Assembly: GCF_014646255.1 (NCBI RefSeq) | Contig: NZ_BMNC01000010.1 | Location: 124,001-188,000, forward strand | Source of the DNA: Lentzea pudingi | GTDB lineage: Bacteria; Actinomycetota; Actinomycetes; Mycobacteriales; Pseudonocardiaceae | Reading direction: 5' to 3' | Length of the DNA stretch: 64,000 nucleotides | The notes under the pieces: generated by a model | Database searches by the model: none | The model's input: only the letters and a program-made list of their open reading frames with translations | What the model was told of the DNA's origin: nothing | In this document: positions 35,757-45,008 of the stretch, piece after piece | Layout of the letters: the number at the start of each line of letters is the position of its first letter | Position numbering within the stretch: position 1 is the first letter of the stretch | Position numbers and translations under genes: made by a program

Positions 35757-37418
35757 ATGAGGCGACTCGGGGGAGTGCTTGCCGCGGCGCTGCTGTGCGG
35801 CACAGCGGCGGCGTGCACGAACGCGCCCCCTCCGCCCCTGGTAGCCAAGACCGAGGCGCCCGTCATCACGGCGACCGGGCCCAAGGTGACCGAGATCGTG
35901 GTCGGTGTGGACGACGTGGCCGGCGGCTACAACCCGCACGCCCTTGCCGCGCAGAGTCCCATCACGACCGCCCTCAGCTCCCTGCTCCTCCCGAGTCCGT
36001 TCAGGCCGGGCAACGACGGTGCGCCGCAGCTCGACCGGAACCTCATGGTCAGTGCGAAGGTCACCAAGGCCGAGCCGTTCACGGTCACCTACACGATTCG
36101 CAAGGACGCCAGCTGGTCGGACAGCGCTCCGATCGCCGCCGAGGACTTCTACTACCTGTGGCAGCGTATGCGCGCCGAGCCCGGAGTTGTGGATCCGGCG
36201 GGTTACCGGCTCATCAACAACATCAGCGCTCGTGAGGGCGGCAAGACGGTCGAAGTCGCCTTCGGCAAGCCGTTCCCCGGGTGGCGCAGCCTCTTCTCGA
36301 ACCTGTTGCCCGCGCACCTGCTCAAGGACGCGCCCGGTACGTGGTCGAACGTGCTCGCGACCGGGTTCCCGGCCACCGCGGGTCCGTTCCAGGTGCGCAG
36401 TCTCGACGAGCCGCGTGGTGAGGTCGTGCTCGAGCGGAGTGATCGGTACTGGGAGGTGCCGACGACGCTCGACCGGGTCGTCATCCGCAGGGCCACGCAC
36501 AGCGCGATGGCCGAGTCACTGTCCAAAGGCGACAACCAGGCGGCGTTGCTGCGGGCGGACGCGGCGGACGTGAACCTGCTCGAGGCGATCGACGAGGTCA
36601 CGACGAAACCCGTGCCGCGCAACGAGGTCGTGCAGGTGGTGCTGCGGCCCGCCAGCGAGCAGCTCGGGGACGTCAGGACTCGCAGGGCGATCATGGCGGC
36701 GCTCGACCGCGATGCGCTCATCGCGTCCGGCACGCAGAGCGGGCCCAGTGCCTCGTTCCGGGCCGACTCGTACGTGGTGCCGCCGAGCAGGCCGGGGTAC
36801 GTCAAGACGATCAACGGGAACACGCTCGACGCGGCGGCGAGCGAGCGGCTGCTCACCGAGGCCGGGTACGCGAAGGCCGGCACCGGGTGGCAGAAGGCGG
36901 GCAAGGCGCTCAAGCTCAGGATCGCCGCGCCGGAGAAGGCCGAGCCCTACGTGAGCATCGCGAACCGGATCAGGGCCCAGCTCGCGGAACGCGGGATCGA
37001 CTCCGAGGTCGTCACGCCCAGCGCCGAGGATCTTTTCAGCAAGCAGCTCACGGAGGCAGGTGTCGACATCGCCGTCGTGCCACGGGTCGACGCGGGGGAC
37101 ACGGCGGCGGCGCTCGCGAGTGAGTACGGGTGCGCCGGTGACGCTCCGGACGGGGCGACGCCCAGCCCGCAGAACATCGCGGGCTTCTGCGACCCGGCGA
37201 TCCAGGCGGACGTCGACGCCGCGCTCAACGGCAAGGTCCTCGTGTCCGACGTGCTGGCCAGGGTCGAGCCCCTCATCGCCGCCCAGGCCGTCTCGGTGCC
37301 GTTGTTCCAGGTGGTCGACCTACTTGGTGTGCTTCCCACGGTTTCAGGTGTCGGCACCGGGGCACCCCTCGCGGGCGTGCTCAGCGGTGCACCCGAATGG
37401 CGGCGCCTCGACAAGTAG
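35757..37418 (+). CDS. LpqW-like lipoprotein (family 5 substrate-binding protein fold)
   Basis: Lipoprotein of 553 aa with signal peptide MRRLGGVLAAALLCGTAAAC; the lipobox ends at Cys20. The body is a peptide-binding-protein-type fold (TYTIRKDASWSDSAPIAAEDF, GPFQVRSLDEPRGEVVLERSDRYW broken here: PTTLDRVVIR). It sits right after typA and shortly before mshB, where mycobacteria carry lpqW, a lipoprotein that steers mannoside/lipoarabinomannan synthesis. Homology to LpqW is inferred from place and fold; it could also be an ordinary oligopeptide-binding protein. ATG 35757 is preceded by GAGG. No transporter genes are fused to its operon. Confidence 0.78.
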   Translation: MRRLGGVLAAALLCGTAAACTNAPPPPLVAKTEAPVITATGPKVTEIVVGVDDVAGGYNPHALAAQSPITTALSSLLLPSPFRPGNDGAPQLDRNLMVSAKVTKAEPFTVTYTIRKDASWSDSAPIAAEDFYYLWQRMRAEPGVVDPAGYRLINNISAREGGKTVEVAFGKPFPGWRSLFSNLLPAHLLKDAPGTWSNVLATGFPATAGPFQVRSLDEPRGEVVLERSDRYWEVPTTLDRVVIRRATHSAMAESLSKGDNQAALLRADAADVNLLEAIDEVTTKPVPRNEVVQVVLRPASEQLGDVRTRRAIMAALDRDALIASGTQSGPSASFRADSYVVPPSRPGYVKTINGNTLDAAASERLLTEAGYAKAGTGWQKAGKALKLRIAAPEKAEPYVSIANRIRAQLAERGIDSEVVTPSAEDLFSKQLTEAGVDIAVVPRVDAGDTAAALASEYGCAGDAPDGATPSPQNIAGFCDPAIQADVDAALNGKVLVSDVLARVEPLIAAQAVSVPLFQVVDLLGVLPTVSGVGTGAPLAGVLSGAPEWRRLDK

Positions 37419-37719
37419 TCGAGAGGTCGAAATTGCGTTGCGCGCACATTTGGGGCGTTGCTACTTTCGGCCGCCGTCGTTGACAGAATTCCGCGCGCCC
37501 GGTCAACGAACGCTTCCGCCCGGTAATCGGGCCATTGCGGCCAGCTACAACCTGTTTCCATTGGGTCACGATCGCCCTCCCAGGTAGTGACCGCCGCCTC
37601 AACGGGTTCTTACCGTGCTGCCCACGATGTGCCGGTTCGGGGCGCGTATGGCACATCACGGTTATGGGCGTGCATGCCGACCTGGCCACGGCCGCCCAGT
37701 GCTAGGAGGGCACGTGTCG
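37419..37719. other. Intergenic promoter region of the oligopeptide importer
   Basis: About 300 bp without a gene. It contains an inverted repeat CGTTGAC (37478-37484) and GTCAACG (37502-37508) 17 bp apart, the left arm overlapping a TTGACA-like -35 box, and a second inverted repeat GATGTGCC/GGCACATC at 37626-37657. These may be operators for the importer operon starting at 37720. Confidence 0.4.
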
Positions 37720-39501
37720 ATGAGGAGAACCAAAGCACTTCCGGCGATCGCGCTGGTCGCCAGCGCGTCTCTCGTGCTGGGTGCCTGTGGTGGTGGCGGC
37801 GGTGGGAGCAGCGACGCGAACGGTGGCGACTCCACCATCGCGGAGATGGCTGTCGCACGCGGCGAGTCCGCGGACGGCTACACCGCACCGGAAACGAAGC
37901 AGAGCGACCAGATCGTGGTGTCGACGGACAAGGCTTTCACGTCGTACAACAACGCGACTGAGGACGCCAACCAGTCCTACAACACGTTCGCGCTGGTTCT
38001 CACACAGCCTGGTGCGCACATCCTGAACGGCAACAACAAGTACAGCGTCAACAAGGACGTGATGGAGAGCGTCGAGGTCACCTCGAAGTCTCCGCAGGTC
38101 GTGACGTGGAAGCTGAAGAAGGGCGTCACCTGGTCCGACGGCGAGGCCTGGGACTGCGACGACTTCTACATGGCGTGGTTCACCCAGAGCAACACGTCCA
38201 AGAAGGCCGACGGCAGCAAGTACTTCAAGCCGGCCGGCTCCACCGGGTACGACCTGATGACCGGTGAGTGCAAGGACGACCAGACGTTCGTCGGCAACTT
38301 CGCGGACCCGTACCCGGACTACATCGGTCTGTTCAACAACGACGTCCTCCCCGCGCACATCCTCGAGAAGAACGCGGGCATCGCCGACGTCACCAAGCTG
38401 ACCAAGGACACCCCCGCCGCCGACCTCCAGAAGGCCGCTGACTTCTGGAACGAGAAGTGGAACGGCTTCACCGCGGCTCTCATGCCGGGTGCGGGCCCCT
38501 ACGTCCTGACCGGCTTCGAGCCGAACCAGTCGGTGACGCTGGAGCGCAACCCCAAGTGGGCCGGCAAGCCCGGTGGTCCGTCCAAGATCGTCCTGAAGGC
38601 GGTCTCGGACCCGGTCGCGCAGGCACAGGCGCTGGAGAACGGCGAGGTCGCCGTCAACTCCATGGCCCAGCCCGACGCGAACGCCGCGACGAAGCTGAAG
38701 AGCCTCAGCGCTCAGGGCATCACGTTCGGCGCGGGCCCCGGCCTGTCGTTCGAGCACTTCGACATCCAGATGAAGCACCCGGTGCTGTCCAAGGAAGAAG
38801 TCCGCAAGGCGTTCTTCATGTGCGTCAAGCGCCAGGACATCATCGACAAGCTCATCACCGAGGTGCAGTCCGACGCGAAGCCGCTCGGCAGCCTGATCTT
38901 CTTCCCGAAGGACGAGGGCTACAAGGACCTCTACGCCGAGAAGGCGAAGGGTGACGCGGCCGCGGCGAAGAAGATCCTGACCGACGCCGGCTGGGCGCAG
39001 GGTGCCGACGGCGTGTTCGCGAAGGACGGCGTGCGCGCTTCCTTCCGGATCAGCCACACCGACATCCCGCGGCGCAAGCAGACCGTCGAGCTGGTCCAGG
39101 GCCAGTGCAAGGAGGCCGGGATCGAGGTCAAGGACGACACCGACCCGAACTTCCTCGACGAGCGCGTGAGCCAGGGCGACTACGACGTCGCGCTGTTCGC
39201 GTGGTCCGGTGGCCCCACCAAGAGCGACAAGAAGTCGATCTACGAAACCGGTGGTGGCCAGAACTGGCAGAACGTGTCCGTCCCGGCTGCGGACGAGGCC
39301 TTCAAGTCGGCCGTGTCGCAGACGTCGATCGCGGACTCGCTCAAGTACTTCCAGAAGGCCGACGAGGAGATCTCGAACGCCTACGCGTCCCTCCCGCTGT
39401 TCCAGATGCCGAACATGTGGGCCTTCAAGGGGCTCGACCGCGTGTACTTCCAGAGCTACTACGGCGCGCTGTGGAACGCCAACGAGTGGCAGACCAAGTA
39501 A
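37720..39501 (+). CDS. Oligopeptide ABC transporter, substrate-binding lipoprotein
   Basis: Family 5 solute-binding lipoprotein (593 aa) starting MRRTKALPAIALVASASLVL, lipobox LGAC with Cys23 and a Gly-rich linker. The body has WKLKKGVTWSDGEAWDCDDF, GPYVLTGFEPNQSVTLERNPKW and other DppA/OppA landmarks. It delivers peptides to the permeases downstream. AGGAGGG lies 9 nt before ATG 37720 (a GTG at 37714 is too near the site). A strong hairpin separates it from the permease genes, so it is probably made in excess. Confidence 0.92.
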   Translation: MRRTKALPAIALVASASLVLGACGGGGGGSSDANGGDSTIAEMAVARGESADGYTAPETKQSDQIVVSTDKAFTSYNNATEDANQSYNTFALVLTQPGAHILNGNNKYSVNKDVMESVEVTSKSPQVVTWKLKKGVTWSDGEAWDCDDFYMAWFTQSNTSKKADGSKYFKPAGSTGYDLMTGECKDDQTFVGNFADPYPDYIGLFNNDVLPAHILEKNAGIADVTKLTKDTPAADLQKAADFWNEKWNGFTAALMPGAGPYVLTGFEPNQSVTLERNPKWAGKPGGPSKIVLKAVSDPVAQAQALENGEVAVNSMAQPDANAATKLKSLSAQGITFGAGPGLSFEHFDIQMKHPVLSKEEVRKAFFMCVKRQDIIDKLITEVQSDAKPLGSLIFFPKDEGYKDLYAEKAKGDAAAAKKILTDAGWAQGADGVFAKDGVRASFRISHTDIPRRKQTVELVQGQCKEAGIEVKDDTDPNFLDERVSQGDYDVALFAWSGGPTKSDKKSIYETGGGQNWQNVSVPAADEAFKSAVSQTSIADSLKYFQKADEEISNAYASLPLFQMPNMWAFKGLDRVYFQSYYGALWNANEWQTK

Positions 39502-39533
39502 ATCGTCTTAGCTGAAGTGCGCAACGCCTGACC

Positions 39534-39566
39534 GGGCGGGGCCGGACCACGAGTCCGGCCCCGCCC
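39534..39566 (+). terminator. Strong hairpin between binding-protein and permease genes
   Basis: A perfect 14-bp stem (39534-39547 with 39553-39566) closes a CACGA loop with no U-tract. Such intercistronic hairpins typically stabilise the upstream message or reduce downstream transcription, giving more binding protein than permease. Confidence 0.75.
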
Positions 39567-39594
39567 GAGCCGGGTTGTCCCTAGGAGCCCGCCC

Positions 39595-40593
39595 GTGATC
39601 CGCTACATCATCCGGCGCCTGCTGATCTCCATACCCATCCTGCTGATCGGCAGCTTCGCCTGTTACGTCCTCGTCGCCACCGCCGGAAACCCCTTGGCGG
39701 AGATGCGATTCCGGCCCGGCGTCACCGAAGCGGACCTCAAGGCCGCGGAGGCCGCACTGGGCTTGGACAAGCCCGTGTTCATCCGCTACTGGGACTGGCT
39801 CGGCAACTTCCTGTCCGGTGACTGGGGCCAGAGCATCGCCCTCGGTCAGGCCAAGACCGCTGTCTTCCCGGCCGTCACCGACGCGCTGTGGACCACCGGC
39901 CGACTCGTCATCGGCGCCGAACTCCTCGCTCTGACACTGGGTGTCTCGGTCGGCGTGCTCGCCGCCGTGCGCCAGTACTCGATCTTCGACTACCTCGCGA
40001 CCAGCACCGCGTTCCTCATGTTCTCGATGCCGATCTTCTGCGTCGCGGTCATCGTGAAGAACTACGGCATCCAGTTCAACAACGTCCTGGAGTCGATGGG
40101 GCTGGACCGCTGGCTCACCACCGCGGGCCCGCGGCCGGGTGGCTTCACCGGCAGCTTCGGCGAAGTGATCTTCAAGTACACCGGCACGTTCCTGCTGCCG
40201 ACGGTCGCGTTGATGCTGATCAGCTTCGCCGCCTACAGCCGGTTCGAACGCGCCTCCATGCTGGAGATCCTGCACTCGGACTTCGTGCGCACCGCGCGGG
40301 CGAAGGGCATCTCGCAGAGCCGCGTGATCTTCCGGCACGCGTTCCGCAACGCGCTCATCCCCGTGTCCACGCTGTTCTCGCTGAACTTCGGTGCCGTGCT
40401 GTCCGGCGCGATCATCACCGAGACCGTGTTCGGCTGGGCCGGCATGGGCACGCTGCTGGTCAACTCAGTGAGGCAGTTCGACCCGCCGATGCTGATGGGC
40501 TGGCTGGCCGTCACCGCGACCCTGATCGTGCTGTTCAACCTGATCGCCGACGTCGTGTACGGCATCCTCGACCCTAGGATTCGCCTTGGCTAA
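39595..40593 (+). CDS. Oligopeptide ABC transporter, permease (OppB/DppB type)
   Basis: Permease (332 aa) with six to seven spans, starting MIRYIIRRLLISIPILLIGS, the canonical OppB N-terminus. The coupling EAA loop is DFVRTARAKGISQSRVIFRHAFRNALIP. TYpical end motifs VFGWAGMGTLLVNSV are seen. Start GTG 39595 follows TAGGAG. It overlaps the next gene by 8 bp. Confidence 0.92.
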   Translation: MIRYIIRRLLISIPILLIGSFACYVLVATAGNPLAEMRFRPGVTEADLKAAEAALGLDKPVFIRYWDWLGNFLSGDWGQSIALGQAKTAVFPAVTDALWTTGRLVIGAELLALTLGVSVGVLAAVRQYSIFDYLATSTAFLMFSMPIFCVAVIVKNYGIQFNNVLESMGLDRWLTTAGPRPGGFTGSFGEVIFKYTGTFLLPTVALMLISFAAYSRFERASMLEILHSDFVRTARAKGISQSRVIFRHAFRNALIPVSTLFSLNFGAVLSGAIITETVFGWAGMGTLLVNSVRQFDPPMLMGWLAVTATLIVLFNLIADVVYGILDPRIRLG

Positions 40594-41518
40594 CATCAAC
40601 ATGGCGTCCGAGGGCGGCGTGGTGAACAGCGCTCCCCAGTCCGACTCGCACGAGTTCGACGCCACCAAGACCCGCACGCAGGGCCAGTTGGTCATGCGGC
40701 GCTTCCTGCGCCACCGGCTCGCGATGGTGAGCCTCGGCGTCTTCGTCTTCCTCATCCTGTTCGCGTTCATCGGGCCGTTCATCTGGACGTTCGACTACGA
40801 GGACGTGAGCAGCAAGTCCTACCAGCCGATGAGCGGCACCCACCCGCTCGGCACCACCCAGGTCGGCAAGGACATGCTCGCGCTTCTCATGCGCGGCACC
40901 GGGTACTCGTTGCAGATCGCGTTGATCGTGGCCGCGCTGGCGACCGCGATCGGCGTGACTTTCGGCGCGCTGGCCGGATATCTGCGCGGTTTCGTGGACA
41001 CGGCGCTGATGCGGCTCGTCGACCTGCTGCTGATCATTCCGCAGATCGCGGTCGCCGCGATCGTCGTCAAGGGGTTCTCCGGCAGCTGGTACGTCGTCGC
41101 GCTGGTGCTCGCCGCGTTCGCGTGGATGTCGATCGCCCGCATCACCCGCGGTGAGACGCTCGCCCTCGCGCAGCGCGAGTTCATCGAGGCGGCACGAGCG
41201 TGTGGCGCCTCGACACCTCGCATCATCTTCAAGCACCTCGTGCCGAACATGATCGGCAGCATCACGGTCAACGCCACGCTGGCGATCGCCGCCGCGGTGC
41301 TGACCGAGGCCGCGTTGTCGTTCCTGGGACTGGGAGTCCAGCCCCCGGACACCTCGCTCGGCGTGATCGTGCTGGAGAACTACGGGCAGTTCATGAACCG
41401 GCCGTGGCTGTTCTGGGGTCCGTTCATCGTGCTCGTGTCGCTCTCCCTCGCCGTCAACTTCATCGGTGACGGCCTGCGCGACGCGTTCGACCCGCGGCAG
41501 ACGAAGGTGCGTGCCTGA
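40586..41518 (+). CDS. Oligopeptide ABC transporter, permease (OppC/DppC type)
   Basis: Second permease (310 aa). Cytoplasmic N-terminus (about 50 residues), then VSLGVFVFLILFAFIGPFIW. HPLGTTQVGKDMLALLMRGT is the OppC hallmark, and the EAA loop is REFIEAARACGASTPRIIFKHLVPN. The start is taken as TTG 40586 because AGGA lies 6 nt before it; ATG 40601 is possible but lacks a ribosome site. It overlaps the ATPase gene by TGATG. Confidence 0.9.
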   Translation: MANINMASEGGVVNSAPQSDSHEFDATKTRTQGQLVMRRFLRHRLAMVSLGVFVFLILFAFIGPFIWTFDYEDVSSKSYQPMSGTHPLGTTQVGKDMLALLMRGTGYSLQIALIVAALATAIGVTFGALAGYLRGFVDTALMRLVDLLLIIPQIAVAAIVVKGFSGSWYVVALVLAAFAWMSIARITRGETLALAQREFIEAARACGASTPRIIFKHLVPNMIGSITVNATLAIAAAVLTEAALSFLGLGVQPPDTSLGVIVLENYGQFMNRPWLFWGPFIVLVSLSLAVNFIGDGLRDAFDPRQTKVRA

Positions 41519-42678
41519 TGAGTGTTTCCGAACTGTCGGAGGACTTCTTGCCCTCCAACACCACCGCACCGCTGCTGTCGGTCAAGGACCTGAGCGTCAC
41601 GTTCCCGACCGACGACGGCGACGTCCGCGCCGTGCGCAACGTCTCGTTCGACCTCAACGCCGGCGACGTGCTCGGCATCGTCGGCGAGTCGGGCTCCGGC
41701 AAGTCCGTGTCCTCCATGGCGATCATGGGCCTGTTGCCCAAGAACGCGGTCATCGAGGGCTCGATCCGCTATCGCGGTGAGGAGCTGAACGGCCGCAGCT
41801 ACAAGCAGATGCAGCCGTTCCGCAGCAAGCACATCGCGATGATCTTCCAGGACCCGATGACGTCGCTGAACCCCGTCTACACCGTGGGGTGGCAGCTCGC
41901 CGAGACCTACCGCGCGCACCACGACGTCTCCAAGAAGGCGGCGTGGGCCAAGGCGGTCGAGGCTCTGGAACTGGTCGGCATCCCGCAGCCGGACAAGCGC
42001 GCGGCCCAGTACCCGCACGAGTTCTCCGGCGGCATGCGGCAGCGCGTGGTCATCGCGATGGCGATCATCAACGACCCCAGCGTGATCATCGCCGACGAGC
42101 CGACCACCGCGCTCGACGTGACGGTGCAGGCGCAGATCCTCGACACCATGCTGCGCCTGCAGGCCGAGACCGACGCGGCGATCGTCATGATCACGCACGA
42201 CCTCGGCGTGGTCGCGGGCATGGTCAACCGCGTGCAGGTGATGTACGGCGGCACCGTGGTCGAGTCCGGCCCGGTCGACGACGTCTTCGAACGGCCGCGG
42301 ATGCCCTACACGGTCGGACTGCTGGGCTCGGTCCCGAACCCGTCCACCCTGGGCAAGAGGCTCACCCCGATCAAGGGCGCGCCTCCGTCGCTCGTGAACC
42401 TGCCGACCGGCTGCTCGTTCTCGCCGCGCTGCCCGCTCGTCGCCGACGTGTGCCACGAGTGGGAACCGCTGCTGGAGGAGGCCGGCGCCGCGAACCACAC
42501 GACGCGGTGCCACCGCTGGGAGCACCTGGCGACGATCGAGACGCCGCAGCGGCTGTTCCTGCACGACGAGATCGGCACGGTGGAGAACCCGGCCGCGTTC
42601 GCCGCGGCCAACCCCGACGAGTCGCTCGAAGTGACCGCCGTGCACGGGTCTCTGCTCACGGATGAGGAGGCGAAGTGA
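41518..42678 (+). CDS. Oligopeptide ABC transporter, ATP-binding protein (OppD/DppD type)
   Basis: ATPase (386 aa). Walker A GESGSGKSV, Q-loop MIFQDPMTSLNPV, signature FSGGMRQRVVIAMAI, Walker B VIIADEPTTALDVT, H-loop ITHDLG. The C-terminal oligopeptide-type cysteine cluster (GCSFSPRCPLVADVC, later RCH) is present; it can hold an Fe-S cluster in some DppD proteins. It overlaps the next ATPase gene by GTGA. Confidence 0.93.
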   Translation: MSVSELSEDFLPSNTTAPLLSVKDLSVTFPTDDGDVRAVRNVSFDLNAGDVLGIVGESGSGKSVSSMAIMGLLPKNAVIEGSIRYRGEELNGRSYKQMQPFRSKHIAMIFQDPMTSLNPVYTVGWQLAETYRAHHDVSKKAAWAKAVEALELVGIPQPDKRAAQYPHEFSGGMRQRVVIAMAIINDPSVIIADEPTTALDVTVQAQILDTMLRLQAETDAAIVMITHDLGVVAGMVNRVQVMYGGTVVESGPVDDVFERPRMPYTVGLLGSVPNPSTLGKRLTPIKGAPPSLVNLPTGCSFSPRCPLVADVCHEWEPLLEEAGAANHTTRCHRWEHLATIETPQRLFLHDEIGTVENPAAFAAANPDESLEVTAVHGSLLTDEEAK

Positions 42679-43667
42679 CCGCGCCACTGCTGGAGGTCAC
42701 CGACCTCGTCAAGGAATTCCCCGTGCGGGGCAAGGGAATCATCCCGCGCAACGTCGGCACGGTGCAGGCCGTGTCCGGGGTGTCGTTCACGCTGCACCCC
42801 GGCGAGACGCTCGGCCTCGTCGGCGAGTCCGGCTGTGGCAAGTCCACGACCGGACGCGCGATCCTGCAGCTGCACAAGCCGACCTCGGGCTCCGTCAAGT
42901 TCGAGGGCCGCGAGCTGACGACCATGAGCAACAAGCAGTTGCGGCCGTTGCGCAAGGACATCCAGATCGTCTTCCAGGACCCGTACGCGTCGTTGAACCC
43001 CAAGTGGCAGGTCAACGACATCATCGCGGAACCCCTGGTGATCCACGGTGTCGAAGGTGGCGTGCAGCGGCGGGTGAACGAGCTGATGGAGCTCGTGGGC
43101 CTCAACCCCGAGCACCGCGGCCGGTACGCGCACGAGTTCTCCGGCGGTCAGCGGCAGCGCATCGGCATCGCCCGCGCCCTGGCGCTGAACCCGCGGTTCC
43201 TGGTGCTGGACGAACCGGTGTCCGCTTTGGACGTCTCGGTGCAGGCCGGTGTCGTGAACCTGTTGGAGGAGCTGCAGGAACGGCTCGGGCTCGCCTACCT
43301 GTTCGTCGCGCACGACCTCTCGGTGGTGCGGCACATCTCGGACCGGGTCGCGGTCATGTACCTCGGCAAGATCATCGAGATGGGCGACCGCGAGGCCATC
43401 TACGGCAAGCCGATGCACCCGTACACGCAGGCGTTGCTGTCTGCGGTGCCGATGCCGGACCCGAAGGCGGAACGTCAGCGTCAGCGGATCGTGCTGACCG
43501 GTGACGTGCCGTCGCCGGTCAACCCGCCGTCGGGGTGCCGCTTCCGCACCCGGTGCTGGAAGGCGCAGGACATCTGCGCGACCGAAGAACCGAAGCTCGA
43601 AAGGCGCGGTGGCCCGGAGGGAACGTTGTCCGCCTGCCACTTCGCCGAGGAACGTGCGGTCGTGTAG
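42675..43667 (+). CDS. Oligopeptide ABC transporter, ATP-binding protein (OppF/DppF type)
   Basis: Partner ATPase (330 aa). Walker A GESGCGKST, Q-loop IVFQDPYASLNPK, signature FSGGQRQRIGIARAL, Walker B FLVLDEPVSALDVS, H-loop VAHDLS, followed by MHPYTQALLSAVP and the cysteine-rich tail GCRFRTRCWKAQDIC. It completes the importer operon; a terminator follows. Confidence 0.93.
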   Translation: MTAPLLEVTDLVKEFPVRGKGIIPRNVGTVQAVSGVSFTLHPGETLGLVGESGCGKSTTGRAILQLHKPTSGSVKFEGRELTTMSNKQLRPLRKDIQIVFQDPYASLNPKWQVNDIIAEPLVIHGVEGGVQRRVNELMELVGLNPEHRGRYAHEFSGGQRQRIGIARALALNPRFLVLDEPVSALDVSVQAGVVNLLEELQERLGLAYLFVAHDLSVVRHISDRVAVMYLGKIIEMGDREAIYGKPMHPYTQALLSAVPMPDPKAERQRQRIVLTGDVPSPVNPPSGCRFRTRCWKAQDICATEEPKLERRGGPEGTLSACHFAEERAVV

Positions 43668-43697
43668 CAGTACCGCTCTCCGCGTCGGACCGTTAGC

Positions 43698-43733
43698 AAA
43701 GGCCGCCTTTATCAACCGATGAAGGCGGCCTTT
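43698..43733 (+). terminator. Intrinsic terminator after the peptide importer operon
   Basis: AAAGGCCGCCTT (43698-43709) pairs perfectly with AAGGCGGCCTTT (43722-43733) across a 12-nt loop; ACTCTTTT follows. The downstream bases double as the TACTCT box for mshB. Confidence 0.8.
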
Positions 43734-43744
43734 ACTCTTTTCCA

Positions 43745-44584
43745 GTGACGCTGACTGCCCCACCACGGTTGCTCTTCGTGCACGCCCACCCGGATGACGA
43801 GAGTCTCTGGACCGGCGGCACCATCGCGCGCTACGCCTCCGCGGGCGCGCACGTCACCGTCGTCACCTGCACGCTGGGCGAAGAGGGCGAGATCATCCCG
43901 CCCGGGCTGGCGCACCTCGCCGCCGACGCCGCCGACCAGCTGGGTGGATACCGCGTGGGCGAGCTGAGGACAGCCTGCGCCGCACTCGGTGTGACGGACC
44001 ACAGGTTCCTCGGCGGCATCGGCCGCTGGCGCGACTCCGGCATGGTCGACGTGCCGTCCAACGCGAAGGCGCGCGCGTTCGTCCAGGGAGCACTCGAAGA
44101 CCAGACCGCCCAGCTGGTCGAGATCCTGCGCGAGGTCAAGCCACAGGTCGTCGTGAGCTACGACGCGTTCGGCGGCTACGGCCACCCGGACCACATCCGC
44201 GCGCACGAGATCACGGTCGCCGCGTGCGCCCAGGTCTCCGACGTCGAACGGGTCTTCTACGCCGTGACGTCCCGCGACGCCACGGCCGCCGGTGTGGCCG
44301 GGCTGGAGAACGTCCCCGAGGCGTTCCGGCTCCCCGAGGCGGGTGAGCTCCCGGTGACCCCGGATGAAGAGATTACAACGGTTGTCGACGTGTCGGAGCA
44401 CCTGGCGGCCAAACGGCGCGCGCTGCGGGCACACTCGACGCAGGTCAGTGTGTGGGACGGCGGGTACGCGTTGTCGAACGACATCGCGCAGCCGCTGGTC
44501 GGTGCCGAGTACTACGTGCTCGCGAAGGGCTCACCCGAGGGTGCGGCCACAGATCTGTTCGGAGGACTGGGTGGTGACAGGTAG
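43745..44584 (+). CDS. mshB: N-acetyl-1-D-myo-inositol-2-amino-2-deoxy-glucopyranoside deacetylase (mycothiol synthesis)
   Basis: Zinc deacetylase (279 aa) of the LmbE/PIG-L family, step two of mycothiol synthesis, in which GlcNAc-Ins is converted to GlcN-Ins. Zn ligands are in AHPDDE (residues 14-19) and GHPDH, and the conserved SYDAFGGYGHPDHIRAHE matches MshB. Start GTG 43745 has a TACTCT box 6 nt upstream, suggesting a leaderless message. The gene adjoins a small membrane protein gene as in mycobacteria. Confidence 0.93.
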   Translation: MTLTAPPRLLFVHAHPDDESLWTGGTIARYASAGAHVTVVTCTLGEEGEIIPPGLAHLAADAADQLGGYRVGELRTACAALGVTDHRFLGGIGRWRDSGMVDVPSNAKARAFVQGALEDQTAQLVEILREVKPQVVVSYDAFGGYGHPDHIRAHEITVAACAQVSDVERVFYAVTSRDATAAGVAGLENVPEAFRLPEAGELPVTPDEEITTVVDVSEHLAAKRRALRAHSTQVSVWDGGYALSNDIAQPLVGAEYYVLAKGSPEGAATDLFGGLGGDR

Positions 44585-45008
44585 CTGGCGAGTCGTCTTC
44601 CTGCTGCTTCTGTGCGTGGAGGCAGCGGTGCTCGCCGTGCTGGAGACGATGTTCCTGCCGCTGCGCTTCGACGGCACGCTGCTGCCGGAGCTGGGCGACT
44701 GGCCGTTCCCGATCACGATCGTCGTGGCGGGCGTCACGACGCCGCTGCTGGTGATGTGGGCCGCCGGGCTGTCCCGGCGGGTCCTGACCGCCGCTCTGCC
44801 GCTGCTGGTCTGGTTCTTCACGCTGATGGTGTTCGGCTACCTGGAGCCGGGTTCCAACAGCAGCGCGCCCGTCCTGCTGCTGCAGGACTGGCGCGGACTG
44901 CTGCTGCTCGCCGCGGGCGCGTTCCCCGGCGCGGTGTCCGTGGGTGCGGTGATGGCGCGCAACGCGGCGAACCGGCCGGGCCTCTACGAGACCGCCGGGA
45001 TCCAGTAG
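44574..45008 (+). CDS. Four-span membrane protein
   Basis: 144-aa protein with four hydrophobic helices (start VVFLLLLCVEAAVLAVLETMF; then FPITIVVAGVTTPLLVMWA; LLVWFFTLMVFGYL; LLLLAAGAFPGAVSVGAVM). The place downstream of mshB matches a conserved membrane protein there in mycobacteria (Rv1171 region, from memory). Function unknown. GTG 44574 overlaps mshB and follows GGAGGA at 7 nt; GTG 44571 is the alternative. Its 3' end overlaps the convergent acetyltransferase gene by 25 bp. Confidence 0.75.
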   Translation: MTGSWRVVFLLLLCVEAAVLAVLETMFLPLRFDGTLLPELGDWPFPITIVVAGVTTPLLVMWAAGLSRRVLTAALPLLVWFFTLMVFGYLEPGSNSSAPVLLLQDWRGLLLLAAGAFPGAVSVGAVMARNAANRPGLYETAGIQ

